A stretch of 64,000 nucleotides of DNA from CAMDHY01 sp046156265 (GCF_046156265.1 NZ_JAWDIR010000011.1:310001-374000), one strand, 5' to 3'; positions 16,457 through 26,688 are shown, counted from the first letter of the stretch. A program made the numbers and translations. The notes: a model not told the origin generated them from the letters alone.

Positions 16457-18595
16457 ATGCTCGTCCGCCACACCCCCGCCCGTCCGCCCTTCGCCACCGC
16501 TCCCGCCGACCCGCGTCCACCGTCGGCGGAGCCGCGGCCGGTGGAGGCGACCGTCCACGGCGACACCCGCATCGACCCCTACGCCTGGCTGCGCGCCGAG
16601 GACTGGCGCGCCGTCATGCGCGATCCGGCGGCGCTCTCCGGGGACATCCGGACCTATCTCGAGGCCGAGAACGCCTATGCCGACGTGATCCTCGCCGATC
16701 GCGCCGAGCTGCGGGCGCGCCTCGTCGCCGAGCTGCGCGGCCGCATCAAGGAGGACGACAGCTCGGTCCCGGCGCCGGACGGGCCGTTCGCCTACGCCAT
16801 GAAGCACCGGGAAGGGGGAGAACACCCGCTGCTGGTGCGGACCGCGCGCGACGGCGGCCCCGAGGAGGTCCTGCTCGACGGCGACGCCCTGGCGGAGGGG
16901 AAGGCCTATTTCCGGCTCGCCGCCGCCGCGCACGCGCCGAACCACGCCTTCGTCGCCTACGCGGTCGACGAGACCGGCGGCGAGGCCTTCACGCTGCGCA
17001 TCCGCGACGTCACCACCGGCGCCGACCTCGACGACGTCGTCCCCGACACGTCCGGCCGGGCCGTCTGGTCGGCGGATTCCCGGTTCGTCTTCTACGTCCG
17101 CCTCGACGAGGAGCACCGACCGGCGCGGGTCTACCGGCACCGCATCGGCACGCCGGCTTCCGACGACGCACTCGTCTACGCGGAGGCGGACCCCGGCTTC
17201 TTCGTCTCGGTGTCGCGCACCCAGTCCGGGCGCTTCGTTCTCGTCGACGTGCACGACCACGAGACGTCCGAGGCGCACCTCATCCCCGCCGACGAGCCGG
17301 AGACGGCGCCGCGGTTGGTGGCGCCGCGCAAGACCGCCGAGCAGTACTCCGTCGACCACGGCGGCGGTGTCGCGGACGACCGTCTGTTCATCCTGACGAA
17401 CGCCGGCGACGCGGAGGACTTCAAGGTCGTCACCGCCCCGGTTGAGGCCCCGGACAGGGCAGGGTGGGTCGACCTCGTGCCGCACGAGGCGGGCCGTCTG
17501 ATCCTGTCGATCACCGCGCTCGCCGGCCACCTCGTCCGCCTCGAGCGCCGCGACGGCCTGCCGCACATCGTCGTCCGCCGCCTCGCCGACGGCGCCGAGC
17601 ACGAGATCCGCTTCGACGAGGAGGCCTATTCGCTCGGCGTCGTCGACGGCTACGAGGCCGAGACGACGACGCTGCGCTTCACCTACTCGTCGATGACGAC
17701 GCCGGCGCGCGTCTACGACTACGACATGGAGAGCCGCGAGCGGGTGCTGCGCAAGGAACAGGAGGTGCCCTCGGGCCACGACTCCTCGCTCTATGTGACG
17801 CGCCGCCTGCACGCCGTTGCGCCCGATGGCGAGGAAGTGCCGGTGTCGCTGCTGCACCGTCGCGACACCCCCCTCGACGGCTCGGCGCCGATGCTCCTCT
17901 ACGGCTACGGCTCCTACGGCATCTCGGTGCCGGCGGCCTTCCTGACGAACGCGCTGTCGCTCGTCGACCGTGGCTTCGTCTACGCCATCGCCCACGTCCG
18001 CGGTGGCAAGGACAAGGGCTGGCGCTGGTACCGGGAGGGGCGGCGGGAGGGCAAGGAGAACACCTTCACCGACTTCGTCGCGGTCGCGGAGCATCTGATC
18101 GAGGCCGGCTACACCGCGCCCGGCCGCATCGTCGCCCAGGGCGGCTCGGCCGGCGGGATGCTGATGGGGGCGGTCGCGACGATGCGGCCGGACCTGTTCG
18201 CCGGCGTCGTCGCCGAGGTGCCGTTCGTCGATGTGCTGAACACCATGCTCGACCCGACGCTGCCGCTGACGCCGCCGGAGTGGCCGGAGTGGGGCAATCC
18301 GATCGAGGACGCCGAGGCCTACCGGCGCATCAAGCGCTACGCCCCCTACGAGAGCGTCGGTGCACAGCCCTATCCGCCGCTCCTCGTGCTCGCCGGTCTC
18401 ACCGACCCACGCGTCACCTACTGGGAACCGGCGAAGTGGGTGGCGCGCATCCGCGCCGAGCGCACCGACGACGCGGTGCTGCTCTTGCGCACCAACATGG
18501 AGGCCGGCCACGGCGGCGCCGCCGGGCGCTTCGGGCGCCTCGAGGAGATCGCGCTCATCCAGTCCTTCGCCCTCGGCGTAACCGGAGTGGCCTGA
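16457..18595 (+). CDS. ptrB: Oligopeptidase B (S9A prolyl oligopeptidase family)
   Basis: A 712-residue serine peptidase with an N-terminal seven-bladed propeller and a C-terminal alpha/beta-hydrolase domain. The nucleophile is S564 in GGSAGG; the catalytic aspartate lies in the GLTDPRV region and the histidine in AGHGG near residue 683. LYGYGSYG and HVRGG are typical of PtrB. The enzyme cleaves short peptides after Arg or Lys. ATG 16457 follows msrB closely, and length is usual for the family. Confidence 0.93.
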   Translation: MLVRHTPARPPFATAPADPRPPSAEPRPVEATVHGDTRIDPYAWLRAEDWRAVMRDPAALSGDIRTYLEAENAYADVILADRAELRARLVAELRGRIKEDDSSVPAPDGPFAYAMKHREGGEHPLLVRTARDGGPEEVLLDGDALAEGKAYFRLAAAAHAPNHAFVAYAVDETGGEAFTLRIRDVTTGADLDDVVPDTSGRAVWSADSRFVFYVRLDEEHRPARVYRHRIGTPASDDALVYAEADPGFFVSVSRTQSGRFVLVDVHDHETSEAHLIPADEPETAPRLVAPRKTAEQYSVDHGGGVADDRLFILTNAGDAEDFKVVTAPVEAPDRAGWVDLVPHEAGRLILSITALAGHLVRLERRDGLPHIVVRRLADGAEHEIRFDEEAYSLGVVDGYEAETTTLRFTYSSMTTPARVYDYDMESRERVLRKEQEVPSGHDSSLYVTRRLHAVAPDGEEVPVSLLHRRDTPLDGSAPMLLYGYGSYGISVPAAFLTNALSLVDRGFVYAIAHVRGGKDKGWRWYREGRREGKENTFTDFVAVAEHLIEAGYTAPGRIVAQGGSAGGMLMGAVATMRPDLFAGVVAEVPFVDVLNTMLDPTLPLTPPEWPEWGNPIEDAEAYRRIKRYAPYESVGAQPYPPLLVLAGLTDPRVTYWEPAKWVARIRAERTDDAVLLLRTNMEAGHGGAAGRFGRLEEIALIQSFALGVTGVA

Positions 18596-18667
18596 GCGCA
18601 AACCTGCCAAACCCACGGCGGGCGCATCGCCGGCCGGCTTCGACGACACCCGCCGAGGAGGACCCTG

Positions 18668-19429
18668 ATGCGCCAGCCCCGTCTCGCCGCCGTAATCGCC
18701 GCTCTCGCCGCCCTGTTGATCGCTGCGCCCGCCGCGGCCGAGCCCGTCGACGTCGAACTGGTCCTCGCCGCCGACGGCTCGGGCTCGATCGACAATGACG
18801 AGCTCGCCTTCCAGCGCCGTGGCTATGCCGAGGCGGTGATGAGCACCGAGGTGCTGAACGCCATCCGCGACGGCATCCACGGCTCGATCGCCGTCGCCTA
18901 TATCGAGTGGGGGGGACCTGCCTCGCAGCACACCATCGTCGACTGGATGGTGATCCGCGACGAGGCCTCCGCCTCCGCCTTCGCCGAGGCCCTGGTGACG
19001 CGGCCGCGGGCGGCGTGGGGCTACAATTCGATCTCGGCGGCGATCGACTATTCCGTCCACAAGCTCGAGACCAACGCCTACGAGGGCATCCGCCGCGTCA
19101 TCGACGTCTCCGGCGATGGCCCGAACATCGGCGGCCGCTCCATCCACGCCGCCCGCGACGACGCGGTGGCGAAGGGTATCGTCATCAACGGGCTGGTGAT
19201 TCAGCGTCCCGGCGGGCAGCCGCGCATCGTCGGCGGGCGTCCGCTGTCGCTCGTCTACGAGCAGGACGTCATCGGTGGCCCGGCGTCCTTCGTCATGGTG
19301 GCCGACGAGAACGTCTCCTTCGCCGACGCGGTCCGGCGTAAGATGGTGCTGGAAATCGCCGGCCGGCTTCCGGACGCCCCGACCCGGGCGGCGGACGCGC
19401 AACCGGATGGCATTCCGACGGTTAGGTAG
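18668..19429 (+). CDS. DUF1194 (von Willebrand A-like) exported protein
   Basis: A 253-residue protein with a Sec signal peptide (cleavage after about AAA at 24). A VWA-like domain follows with the MIDAS motif DGSGS at 36-40 and VIDVSGDGPN in the second half, matching DUF1194 proteins. The domain would bind a divalent cation and mediate protein contacts in the periplasm; actual partners are unknown. A GAGGA site lies before the ATG. It is followed 44 bases on by another small exported protein. Confidence 0.82.
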   Translation: MRQPRLAAVIAALAALLIAAPAAAEPVDVELVLAADGSGSIDNDELAFQRRGYAEAVMSTEVLNAIRDGIHGSIAVAYIEWGGPASQHTIVDWMVIRDEASASAFAEALVTRPRAAWGYNSISAAIDYSVHKLETNAYEGIRRVIDVSGDGPNIGGRSIHAARDDAVAKGIVINGLVIQRPGGQPRIVGGRPLSLVYEQDVIGGPASFVMVADENVSFADAVRRKMVLEIAGRLPDAPTRAADAQPDGIPTVR

Positions 19430-19473
19430 CGAGCCGGTCGGCACGCGCCGGCGACGCGCAGGGAGTGGCGTTG

Positions 19474-19836
19474 ATGTCTCGCAGTCGTATCCGGGGTCGC
19501 GGCGCACTCGCCCTATCAGCGACGCTCGCTCTGGCGCTTGCATCCGCGATGCCGGTCGGCATGGTCGGGGCGCTTGCCGCCAACGCGCCGCCGCCGATCA
19601 AGCCGCGCCCGACGCCGCTCGAGTGCAAGGCGGCCGCCGCCGAGTTCGGCGCTGCCAACCTCTGGTGGGGTCAGTTCGCCGGCCGCCGCGAGACGCTGTT
19701 CGACATGTTCAACACGACGTCGCAGTGGGCCTGCTTCCGCACCGAGACGGACTGCCGTAATTGGCTCTACTGGATGAACTCGACTTGGCAGGACTGGCAG
19801 TGGGTCAGCCGCTGCGACAAGGGCTACAGGCCCTGA
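19474..19836 (+). CDS. Small exported four-cysteine protein, distant paralogue 4
   Basis: A 120-residue protein with a long signal sequence (about residues 1-36, ALA-AN) and a Pro-rich segment before the mature domain. Cysteines 51, 87, 94 and 114 keep the C-x6-C-x19-C spacing of the cluster at 7686-8908, and ACFRTETDCRNW parallels GCFATEAECNAW. The rest is Trp-rich and divergent. ATG 19474 has GGGAG eight bases upstream. Function unknown. Confidence 0.72.
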   Translation: MSRSRIRGRGALALSATLALALASAMPVGMVGALAANAPPPIKPRPTPLECKAAAAEFGAANLWWGQFAGRRETLFDMFNTTSQWACFRTETDCRNWLYWMNSTWQDWQWVSRCDKGYRP

Positions 19837-19850
19837 GCGGCTTTGCCTTC

Positions 19851-19872
19851 GCCCGCCCCGGGCGGGGCGGGC
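19851..19872. terminator. Strong GC hairpin between convergent genes
   Basis: GCCCGCCCC (19851-19859) and GGGGCGGGC (19864-19872) form a perfect 9-bp stem with a four-base loop between the converging genes. There is no clear T-tract, so termination is inferred from position. Confidence 0.5.
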
Positions 19873-19909
19873 CTCCGGTTCGGGGCCGGGAAGCCCGGCC
19901 CACCGCGCC

Positions 19910-20578
19910 TCAGCGCTCGGCGCCGATGACGCGCTGGTAGTCGACGACGAACAGCTTGGGGTCCGCCTTCACGCCGGTCTGGACGTTGTAGATCGCCACG
20001 GTCGTGTCGAGCCCCTGGGCATCGGTGACGATCCATTGCTTCAGCTCGCTGGTGGTGCTGTCGAAGAACAGCGTCAGCTTGCCGTCGCCGAAGACCGTCG
20101 ATTCCTGGATGACGATGACGGTGGTGTCGCCCTCGGTGCGGACGTCGGTGACGTTGGCGTCCTTCAGGAGGTCGATCTTGTCGGCGAGCAGGAAGCGCAG
20201 CGGCGTCTTCGACAGCGGCCAGACGTCCTGGGTCGCACGCCGGCGGTCGCGCACCACCACCGACTTGCCGTCGGCGACGATGTCGATGCGTGCCGGCGGC
20301 GAATAGTCGAACCGCACCTTGCCCGGCCGGGCGATGACGAACGAGCCTTCCGCCCGCCCGCCCGTCGGTCCGAACTGGATGAACTCGCCCGACATCGTGC
20401 GGATGCCGTTGAAGTAGTCGTTGATGCGCGCCAGCGCCTCGCCGCTCGTCTCGGTGGCCGCCTGGGCTGCGACCGGCATCGGGGCGAGCACCGTCATGCC
20501 ACCGGCGGCGAGGGCCACCGCGGCGACCGCCCCCAGGGCAGCGCGACGAACAGCGGCGCGGCGGAACGGATGGGGCAT
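19910..20578 (-). CDS. lolA: Outer-membrane lipoprotein carrier protein LolA
   Basis: A 222-residue periplasmic protein. An Arg-rich N region and hydrophobic core end in AQA-A near residue 40. The LolA-type fold follows, with SGEFIQFGP..GRAEGSF, RPGKVRFDYSPP and a DYQRVIGAER end. LolA shuttles lipoproteins from LolCDE to the outer membrane. The ATG has a strong AAGGAGA site. Its place downstream of ftsK is conserved in rhizobial genomes. Confidence 0.9.
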   Translation of the reverse strand: MPHPFRRAAVRRAALGAVAAVALAAGGMTVLAPMPVAAQAATETSGEALARINDYFNGIRTMSGEFIQFGPTGGRAEGSFVIARPGKVRFDYSPPARIDIVADGKSVVVRDRRRATQDVWPLSKTPLRFLLADKIDLLKDANVTDVRTEGDTTVIVIQESTVFGDGKLTLFFDSTTSELKQWIVTDAQGLDTTVAIYNVQTGVKADPKLFVVDYQRVIGAER

Positions 20579-20757
20579 CTTGCTTCTCCTTCGGTCGGCG
20601 CGCCGGCACCGCGGCACGCTTCGAGCGCATCGATCACTGGCCTCGGCGATAGCGTGCGCCTGTGGCCGGGTGAAGGCGCGGGCTGGGCCGCGGCGCGGCC
20701 GCGGTCAGGCGGATCGTGGACGTCCGGGCAAGCACCCGGCCGGCGCACGCTGGTCGG

Positions 20758-23442
20758 TCAGGCCGCCTCGCTGTCGCCACCGACAAGGATCTCGCGCTTG
20801 CCGGCGTGGTTGGCCGGGCCGACGATGCCCTCGCGCTCCATCCGCTCGACGATCGAGGCGGCGCGGTTGTAGCCGATCTGCAGGCGGCGCTGGACGTAGG
20901 AGGTCGAGGCCTTGCGGTCGCGCAGTACCACGGCGACGGCGCGGTCGTAGAGGTCGGCGGATTCTTCCAGGCCGTCGAGGCCCGTGGACCCGCCACCCGC
21001 CTCGCCATCCTCCTCGTCGTCGCCGACGGTGATCTGGTCGAGATAGTCCGGGGCGCCTTGCGTCTTCAGGTGGGCGACGATCGCCTCGACCTCCTGGTCG
21101 CTGACGAACGGCCCGTGGACGCGCTGGATGCGGCCGCCGCCAGCCATGTAGAGCATGTCGCCCTGGCCGAGCAGCTGCTCGGCCCCCATCTCGCCGAGGA
21201 TGGTGCGGCTGTCGATCTTCGACGTCACCTGGAAGGAGATGCGGGTCGGGAAGTTCGCCTTGATGGTGCCGGTGATGACGTCCACCGACGGGCGCTGGGT
21301 GGCGGTGATGATGTGGATGCCGGCGGCGCGCGCCATCTGGGCGAGGCGCTGCACGGCGCCCTCGATGTCCTTGCCGGCGACCATCATCAGGTCGGCCATC
21401 TCGTCGATGATGACGACGATGAACGGCATCGGCTCGGAGGCGATCTCCTCCTCCTCGAAGATCGGCTCGCCGGAAGTGCGGTCGAAGCCGGTCTGGACGA
21501 TGCGCGACAGCACTTCGCCCTTCTCCGCCGCCTCGGCGACGCGGGCGTTGAAGCCGTCGATGTTGCGCACGCCGAGCTTCGACATCTTGCGGTAGCGCTC
21601 CTCCATCTCGCGCACGGTCCACTTCAGCGCCACCACCGCCTTCTTCGGGTCGGTGACGACGGGGGCGAGGAGGTGCGGGATGCCGTCATAGACGGAGAGC
21701 TCGAGCATCTTCGGGTCGACCATGATCAGCCGGCACTGGTCCGGCGTCATGCGGTAGAGCAGCGAGACGAGGAAGGTGTTGATCGCCACCGACTTGCCCG
21801 AACCGGTGGTGCCGGCGACGAGCAGATGCGGCATGCGGGCGAGGTCGGCGATCACCGGCTCGCCGCCGATGGTCTTGCCGAGGCAGAGGGCGAGCTTCTG
21901 CTTGGTCTTCTCGAACTCGGCCGAGGCGACGAGCTCGCGCAGGAACACCGTCTCGCGCTTCAGGTTCGGCAGCTCGATGCCGATGGCGTTCTTGCCGGGG
22001 ATGACGGCGACGCGTGCCGACACCGCGCTCATCGAGCGGGCGATGTCGTCGGCGAGACCGATGACGCGCGACGACTTGATGCCGGGCGCCGGCTCGAGCT
22101 CGTAGAGGGTGACGACCGGGCCCGGGCGGACATTGACGATCTGGCCGCGCACGCCGAAGTCCTCCAGCACGCCCTCGAGCATGCGGGCGTTGTTCTCGAG
22201 AGCGGCGGTGTCGATCTGCGGGTTCTTCGCCGCCGGCTTCGGCTCGGCGAGCAGGCGCACCGGCGGCAGCTCGAACGGCCCGTCCTTGAGGAGGGAGGGC
22301 TGCGCCTCCTGGGCGATGCGTCGGCCGGGCTTCGGTGGCGCCGCCGGGGGGGTGACGCGGCTGCCGGCGGTCGGCGTCGGCGCCTGCACGGCGGCGGCAG
22401 GCGCGGTCCGCCGGACGATCGCCGGCTGCGGCGCCGGCTCGAAGTCGCCCGGGTCCATCTCGTCGATCAGGGCGTCGTCGAAGGGCGCCTCGTCCTCCTC
22501 GTCCTCCGGCAGCTCGTCGGTTGCGCCGTAGGCCGGCTCGATGCGCAGCGGCGGGCGATCGCCGCCGAAGCGCGGCTCGGTGCGGGCGCGCTCCATCGCC
22601 GGCTCGCGGCGGCGCGCGGCGGTGGCGGCCACCTCGATGCCCATGTCGTCGAAGCCGTCGTCCTCGTCGTCGCGCCGCTTGCGGGCGAACAGCCGCGACA
22701 GCCAGGCGGTGATGGTGAGGCGCCAGTGGGCCGCCGCGCCGTGCAGGATCGCGAGCAGCCCGGGCTTGTCGTCCTCGTCGTCATCCTCCTCGGCGACCGG
22801 CACGCGCGGGTCGGCGCTGCGGCGGAGCGTCCGGCGCACCGCCAGCGGGTCGGGCACCGCCTCGGGCAGGGGCTCCGCCGGGGCCGGCCAGCCGCCGGCG
22901 AAGACCAGCAGCGCCAGGCCGAGGGTGCCGAGGATCACCTCGGCGACGATCGAGCCTGCGCCGAACAGCGAACCGGCGACGGCATGCGGGAACAGCGCGA
23001 CGCGGTCGCCGGCGACGCCGCCAAGGCCGGTCGGCAGCGGCCAGGTCGCCGGCGGGACGAGCGCGGTGGCGGCGCCGCAGAGGAGGGCGGCGGCGACGAG
23101 CCAGGCGATCAGCCGGCGGCGGGTGATCCGCGCCGGCTGCGCAGCCGACAGGCGGATCGCCCACAGCGCCGGCGGCGCCAGGAGCGCGACGACGGCGACG
23201 CCGAACATCTGGACGAGAAAATCGGCGAGCGAGGCGCCCGCATAGCCCATCAGGTTGTGGACCTCGCCGAACGAGGCGTGGCCGAGGCTCGGGTCCTCCA
23301 CCGTCCAGGTGGCGAGCGCGATGACGGTCACCGTCAGCGCTGCCAGCAGCGTCAGGCCGAGCACCCGCCGGAGATTGCGGCGCAGGAAGCCCGCTTCCGA
23401 GGAAGGCGGAGCGGAAGTCGGGGCGGTCGCGAGGGTGCGCAT
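20758..23442 (-). CDS. ftsK: DNA translocase FtsK
   Basis: An 894-residue protein. Four membrane segments lie in the first 190 residues, followed by an acidic, Pro-rich linker and the RecA-like motor with Walker A GTTGSGKS (K550) and Walker B VVIIDEMADLMM. The C-terminal winged gamma domain (KASTSYVQRRLQIGYNRAA) recognises KOPS. FtsK anchors at the septum and pumps chromosome termini for dimer resolution. ATG 23442 lies 17 bases after the preceding aminotransferase, indicating one transcript. Confidence 0.95.
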   Translation of the reverse strand: MRTLATAPTSAPPSSEAGFLRRNLRRVLGLTLLAALTVTVIALATWTVEDPSLGHASFGEVHNLMGYAGASLADFLVQMFGVAVVALLAPPALWAIRLSAAQPARITRRRLIAWLVAAALLCGAATALVPPATWPLPTGLGGVAGDRVALFPHAVAGSLFGAGSIVAEVILGTLGLALLVFAGGWPAPAEPLPEAVPDPLAVRRTLRRSADPRVPVAEEDDDEDDKPGLLAILHGAAAHWRLTITAWLSRLFARKRRDDEDDGFDDMGIEVAATAARRREPAMERARTEPRFGGDRPPLRIEPAYGATDELPEDEEDEAPFDDALIDEMDPGDFEPAPQPAIVRRTAPAAAVQAPTPTAGSRVTPPAAPPKPGRRIAQEAQPSLLKDGPFELPPVRLLAEPKPAAKNPQIDTAALENNARMLEGVLEDFGVRGQIVNVRPGPVVTLYELEPAPGIKSSRVIGLADDIARSMSAVSARVAVIPGKNAIGIELPNLKRETVFLRELVASAEFEKTKQKLALCLGKTIGGEPVIADLARMPHLLVAGTTGSGKSVAINTFLVSLLYRMTPDQCRLIMVDPKMLELSVYDGIPHLLAPVVTDPKKAVVALKWTVREMEERYRKMSKLGVRNIDGFNARVAEAAEKGEVLSRIVQTGFDRTSGEPIFEEEEIASEPMPFIVVIIDEMADLMMVAGKDIEGAVQRLAQMARAAGIHIITATQRPSVDVITGTIKANFPTRISFQVTSKIDSRTILGEMGAEQLLGQGDMLYMAGGGRIQRVHGPFVSDQEVEAIVAHLKTQGAPDYLDQITVGDDEEDGEAGGGSTGLDGLEESADLYDRAVAVVLRDRKASTSYVQRRLQIGYNRAASIVERMEREGIVGPANHAGKREILVGGDSEAA

Positions 23443-23459
23443 GGCGCCGATCTTTCTGT

Positions 23460-24659
23460 TCAGCCGAGCAGGCGGGCGAGACGGTCGAGGGCCGTCCCGG
23501 TGGTGGCGAGGTCGTCGACGAGGGCGAGGCGCAGGTACGCCTCGCCGGGATTGCGGCCGTCCGGTCCCGGAACGGCGAGGTAGCCGCCGGGCACGGTCCG
23601 GAGCCCCGCCTCGCGCCAGAGGCGCAGCGCCGCCGCCTCGCCGCCGCCCCAGGCTGAGACGTCGAGCCAGAGGAAGAACCCGGCCGGCGGCACGACGTCG
23701 CCGAAGCGGGCGGCGAGCCGCTCGCGGGCGAGGCCGTACTTGGCGTCGTAGAGGCGGCGGTTCTCGGCGACGTGGCGCTCGTCGCCGTAGGCGGCGACGG
23801 CGACCGCCTGCAGCGGCGTCGGCACCTGCGGCGCCGCGGTGTTCCTGAGCCGCGTCCAGCGGGCGAGGAAATCCGGGTCGCCGGCGGCGAAGCCACAGCG
23901 CAGGCCCGGCAGGTTGGAGCGCTTCGACAGCGAGTTGAAGGCGACGATGCCGTCGAGCCCGAGCCCGTCGCGGGCTGCCTCCAGCACGCCGGGCGGCGGC
24001 GCCGTGGCGGACCGGTAGAGCTCCGAATAGCACTCGTCGGCGAACACCATGAAGCGGTGGCGGCGGGCGAGCTCGATCAGCCCCCGCCAGTCGTCGAGGG
24101 ACATCACGGTGCCCTGCGGGTTCGACGGCGAGGCGAGGTAGATCGCTATGGTGCGCTCGAGCAGCGCCGGGTCGAGGGCCGCGAGATCGGGCAGCACGCC
24201 GCCGGAGGTCGCTGGCGACAGTGCCACCGCCTCGGCGCCCGCCGCCTCCGCTCCGGCCGCGTAGGCCTGGTAGAGCGGGTTCGGCATCAGGATCGCCGGC
24301 CGCCCGGGCTTGCCGCTAGCGCTGTCGCGGGCCTCGATCGCGGCGAAGAACAGGCCCTCGCGGCTGCCGTTCAGCGGCAGCACGCCCGTCTCCGGGTCGA
24401 TCAGGGCGGCCAGCGCATAGCGATTGTCGAGCCAGTCGGCGACGGCGCGGCGGAAGCCGTCTGTGCCGCGGATCGCCGGATAGCGGCCGAAGCCGTCGAG
24501 GTTGGCCGACAGCACCGGGCCCACGAAGGACGGGATCGGATGACGCGGTTCGCCGACGGCGAGGTCGATCGAACTCGCCCCCGGCGTGATCCCGGAGATC
24601 AGCCGGGCGAGCCGTTGGAAGGGAGACTGGAACCGGGCCGGCGACAGGGCGGCGGACAT
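23460..24659 (-). CDS. Class I/II PLP aminotransferase (succinyldiaminopimelate/aspartate type)
   Basis: A 399-residue fold-type I aminotransferase. The PLP lysine is in NSLSKRSNLPGLRCG, and the PLP-contacting segments LASPSNPQGT and FADECYSELYR are present. This subfamily often sits immediately upstream of ftsK in Rhizobiales. It is usually annotated as aspartate aminotransferase or as a candidate succinyldiaminopimelate transaminase of lysine biosynthesis. Exact substrate remains open. Confidence 0.85.
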   Translation of the reverse strand: MSAALSPARFQSPFQRLARLISGITPGASSIDLAVGEPRHPIPSFVGPVLSANLDGFGRYPAIRGTDGFRRAVADWLDNRYALAALIDPETGVLPLNGSREGLFFAAIEARDSASGKPGRPAILMPNPLYQAYAAGAEAAGAEAVALSPATSGGVLPDLAALDPALLERTIAIYLASPSNPQGTVMSLDDWRGLIELARRHRFMVFADECYSELYRSATAPPPGVLEAARDGLGLDGIVAFNSLSKRSNLPGLRCGFAAGDPDFLARWTRLRNTAAPQVPTPLQAVAVAAYGDERHVAENRRLYDAKYGLARERLAARFGDVVPPAGFFLWLDVSAWGGGEAAALRLWREAGLRTVPGGYLAVPGPDGRNPGEAYLRLALVDDLATTGTALDRLARLLG

Positions 24660-24759
24660 GCGAACGCGACGGCCTCGCAGCAGAGGGAAATCCGCAGCGA
24701 GGCTAGCGCGGCTATGGTTAAGCCGCGCTTAACCCGTGCCGCCTCTCCGGGGCCGGTCC

Positions 24760-26688
24760 TCAGCTTTCCGCGCTGCCGACGCCTGCCGCGATCAGGCGGT
24801 CGAGGCGGCGGGCGAAGTCGGCCGGATCCTCCGGCAGTTCGCCCTCGAGGATGCGCGCCTGGGCGTAGAGGAGGTGCGCCGCGTCGGTCACCGCTTCGCC
24901 GGCGCCGCCGGCCGCGGCCCGCTTCGCCAGCGCCTTGACGAGGCCGTTGCGCGGGTTGAGCTCCAGCACAGGCTTCACCGTGCAGGCCTGCGAGCGGCCG
25001 CGGGCCAGCAGCTTCTCGAGCTGGCGGTCCGGACCGAACTCCGGCGCGACGAGGCAGACCGGGCTCTCGGCAAGCCGCGCCGAGGTGCGGACGTCGCTGA
25101 CGCGCTCGCCGAGGCGCTCCTTGAGAAGCGCCACCAGCACCGCCACGTCGGCCGGCCGGGCGGGATCGTCGTCGGCCGCCGCCTCGCCGGTGAGCGGGAT
25201 GAGCTCGAGATCGGCGGCGCCCTGCGTCACCGAGCGGAACGGCTTGCCCTCGTAGCCGAGCGCCGTCTGCACCCAGAAGGCGTCGACGGGATCGGTGAGC
25301 AGCAGCACCTCGATGCCGCGCGCCCGGTAGCCTTCCAGATGCGGGCTTGCTTTCACCCCCTCGGCGCTGTCGCCGAGCAGGTAGTAGATCGCCGTCTGGT
25401 TCTCGCGCGCACCGGCCAGCACCTCGGCGAGGCTGCGCCAGCCGTCCGGCGTCGAGCTGGTGCGGAAGCGGGCGATCTTGAACAGCCCGTCGCGCCGGTC
25501 CGGCTCCTCGTAGAGGCCTTCCTTGATGACGGCGCCGAAGGCCTCCCAGATGCCGGTGAAGCGCTCCGGCTCCTTCTCGGCGAGCTTTTCGAGGTCGGTC
25601 AGGATGCGGCCGGTGAGCCCGCGCCGGATCGCCTCCAGCACCGGGTTCGACTGCAGCATCTCGCGCGACAGGTTGAGCGGCAGGTCCTCCGAATCGACGA
25701 CGCCACGGACGAACCGCAGCCAAGCCGGCAGAAGCGGCGCCTCGTCGGTGATGAAGACGCGCCGGACATAGAGCTTGATGCGCCCGCGCCGGTCGGGGTC
25801 GAACAGGTCGAACGGCTTCTGCGACGGCACGAAGGCGAGCACCGAGTACTCGGTGCGGCCCTCGGCGCGGAAGTGCACGGTCAGCGCCGGCTCGGCCGGA
25901 TCACCCGACACGTAGGTGTAGAAGTCGCGGTACTCGGCCTCGGTGACGGAGGCCTTCGGCTTCGTCCACAGCGCCGAGCCGTCGACCAGCGTGCGGCGCG
26001 CGTCGGCGCCGGCCTTCAGCACGGCGATCGGCACGGGGATATGGGCACAGTGGGCGCGGACGATGCGCTCCACCTCGTCCTCGTCGGCAAACTCGCGGGC
26101 ATCGTCGGCGAGTTCCAGGACCACGCGGGTGCCGCGCGCCGGGGCGTCGTCGCCAGCGGGGGCGATGGTGAAGGAGCCGGAGCCGTCCGACGACCACGTC
26201 CAGGCTTCGTCCGAGCCGGCGCGCCGGCTCGTCACCGTCACCGTCTTCGCCACCATGAAGGCCGAGTAGAAGCCGACGCCGAACTGGCCGATCAGCGCGC
26301 TGCTCTCCGACTTGCCCGCCGCCTGGTCGGCGATCGCCTCGACGAAGGCGCGGGTGCCGGAGCGGGCGATGGTGCCGAGGTTGTCGACGAGTTCGTCGCG
26401 GCTCATGCCGATGCCGTTGTCCGACACGGTCAGCGTGCCCGCGTCAGAATCCACCGCCACGATGATCTCGAAGGCGGCGTCGTCGCCGAGGAGGCCGGCG
26501 TCGGTCAGCGCGGCGTAGCGCAGCTTCTCGCAGGCGTCGGCGGCGTTGGAGACAAGCTCCCGCAGGAAGACGTCGCGGTTGGAATAGACCGAGTGCACCA
26601 TCAGCCGCAGAAGCTGGGCGACGTCGGCGGAGAAGGGACGGGTTTCGGGCGAGGCGGCCGCGGCGGCCGGTTCGGCTTCGACGGTCAT
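24760..26688 (-). CDS. htpG: Molecular chaperone HtpG (Hsp90)
   Basis: A 642-residue cytosolic Hsp90. The N-terminal GHKL ATPase domain shows ELVSNAADA (44-52), DNGIGM (90-95) and GQFGVGF (134-140). The middle domain contains VRRVFITDE and LPLNLSREMLQ, and the C-terminal dimerisation domain is complete. It is a single gene with its own upstream region; no heat-shock promoter could be assigned with confidence. Confidence 0.95.
   Translation of the reverse strand: MTVEAEPAAAAASPETRPFSADVAQLLRLMVHSVYSNRDVFLRELVSNAADACEKLRYAALTDAGLLGDDAAFEIIVAVDSDAGTLTVSDNGIGMSRDELVDNLGTIARSGTRAFVEAIADQAAGKSESSALIGQFGVGFYSAFMVAKTVTVTSRRAGSDEAWTWSSDGSGSFTIAPAGDDAPARGTRVVLELADDAREFADEDEVERIVRAHCAHIPVPIAVLKAGADARRTLVDGSALWTKPKASVTEAEYRDFYTYVSGDPAEPALTVHFRAEGRTEYSVLAFVPSQKPFDLFDPDRRGRIKLYVRRVFITDEAPLLPAWLRFVRGVVDSEDLPLNLSREMLQSNPVLEAIRRGLTGRILTDLEKLAEKEPERFTGIWEAFGAVIKEGLYEEPDRRDGLFKIARFRTSSTPDGWRSLAEVLAGARENQTAIYYLLGDSAEGVKASPHLEGYRARGIEVLLLTDPVDAFWVQTALGYEGKPFRSVTQGAADLELIPLTGEAAADDDPARPADVAVLVALLKERLGERVSDVRTSARLAESPVCLVAPEFGPDRQLEKLLARGRSQACTVKPVLELNPRNGLVKALAKRAAAGGAGEAVTDAAHLLYAQARILEGELPEDPADFARRLDRLIAAGVGSAES

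Noticed and set aside
16142..19543. Very long open frame (over 1100 codons) on the minus strand
   Set aside because: It is antisense to msrB, ptrB and the DUF1194 gene, is Arg/Asp/Val/Gly-rich in a repetitive way and shows no domain; long antisense frames are expected at this GC content.
20716..23583. 955-codon plus-strand frame
   Set aside because: It is antisense to ftsK, low-complexity and without motifs, while ftsK has every expected motif.
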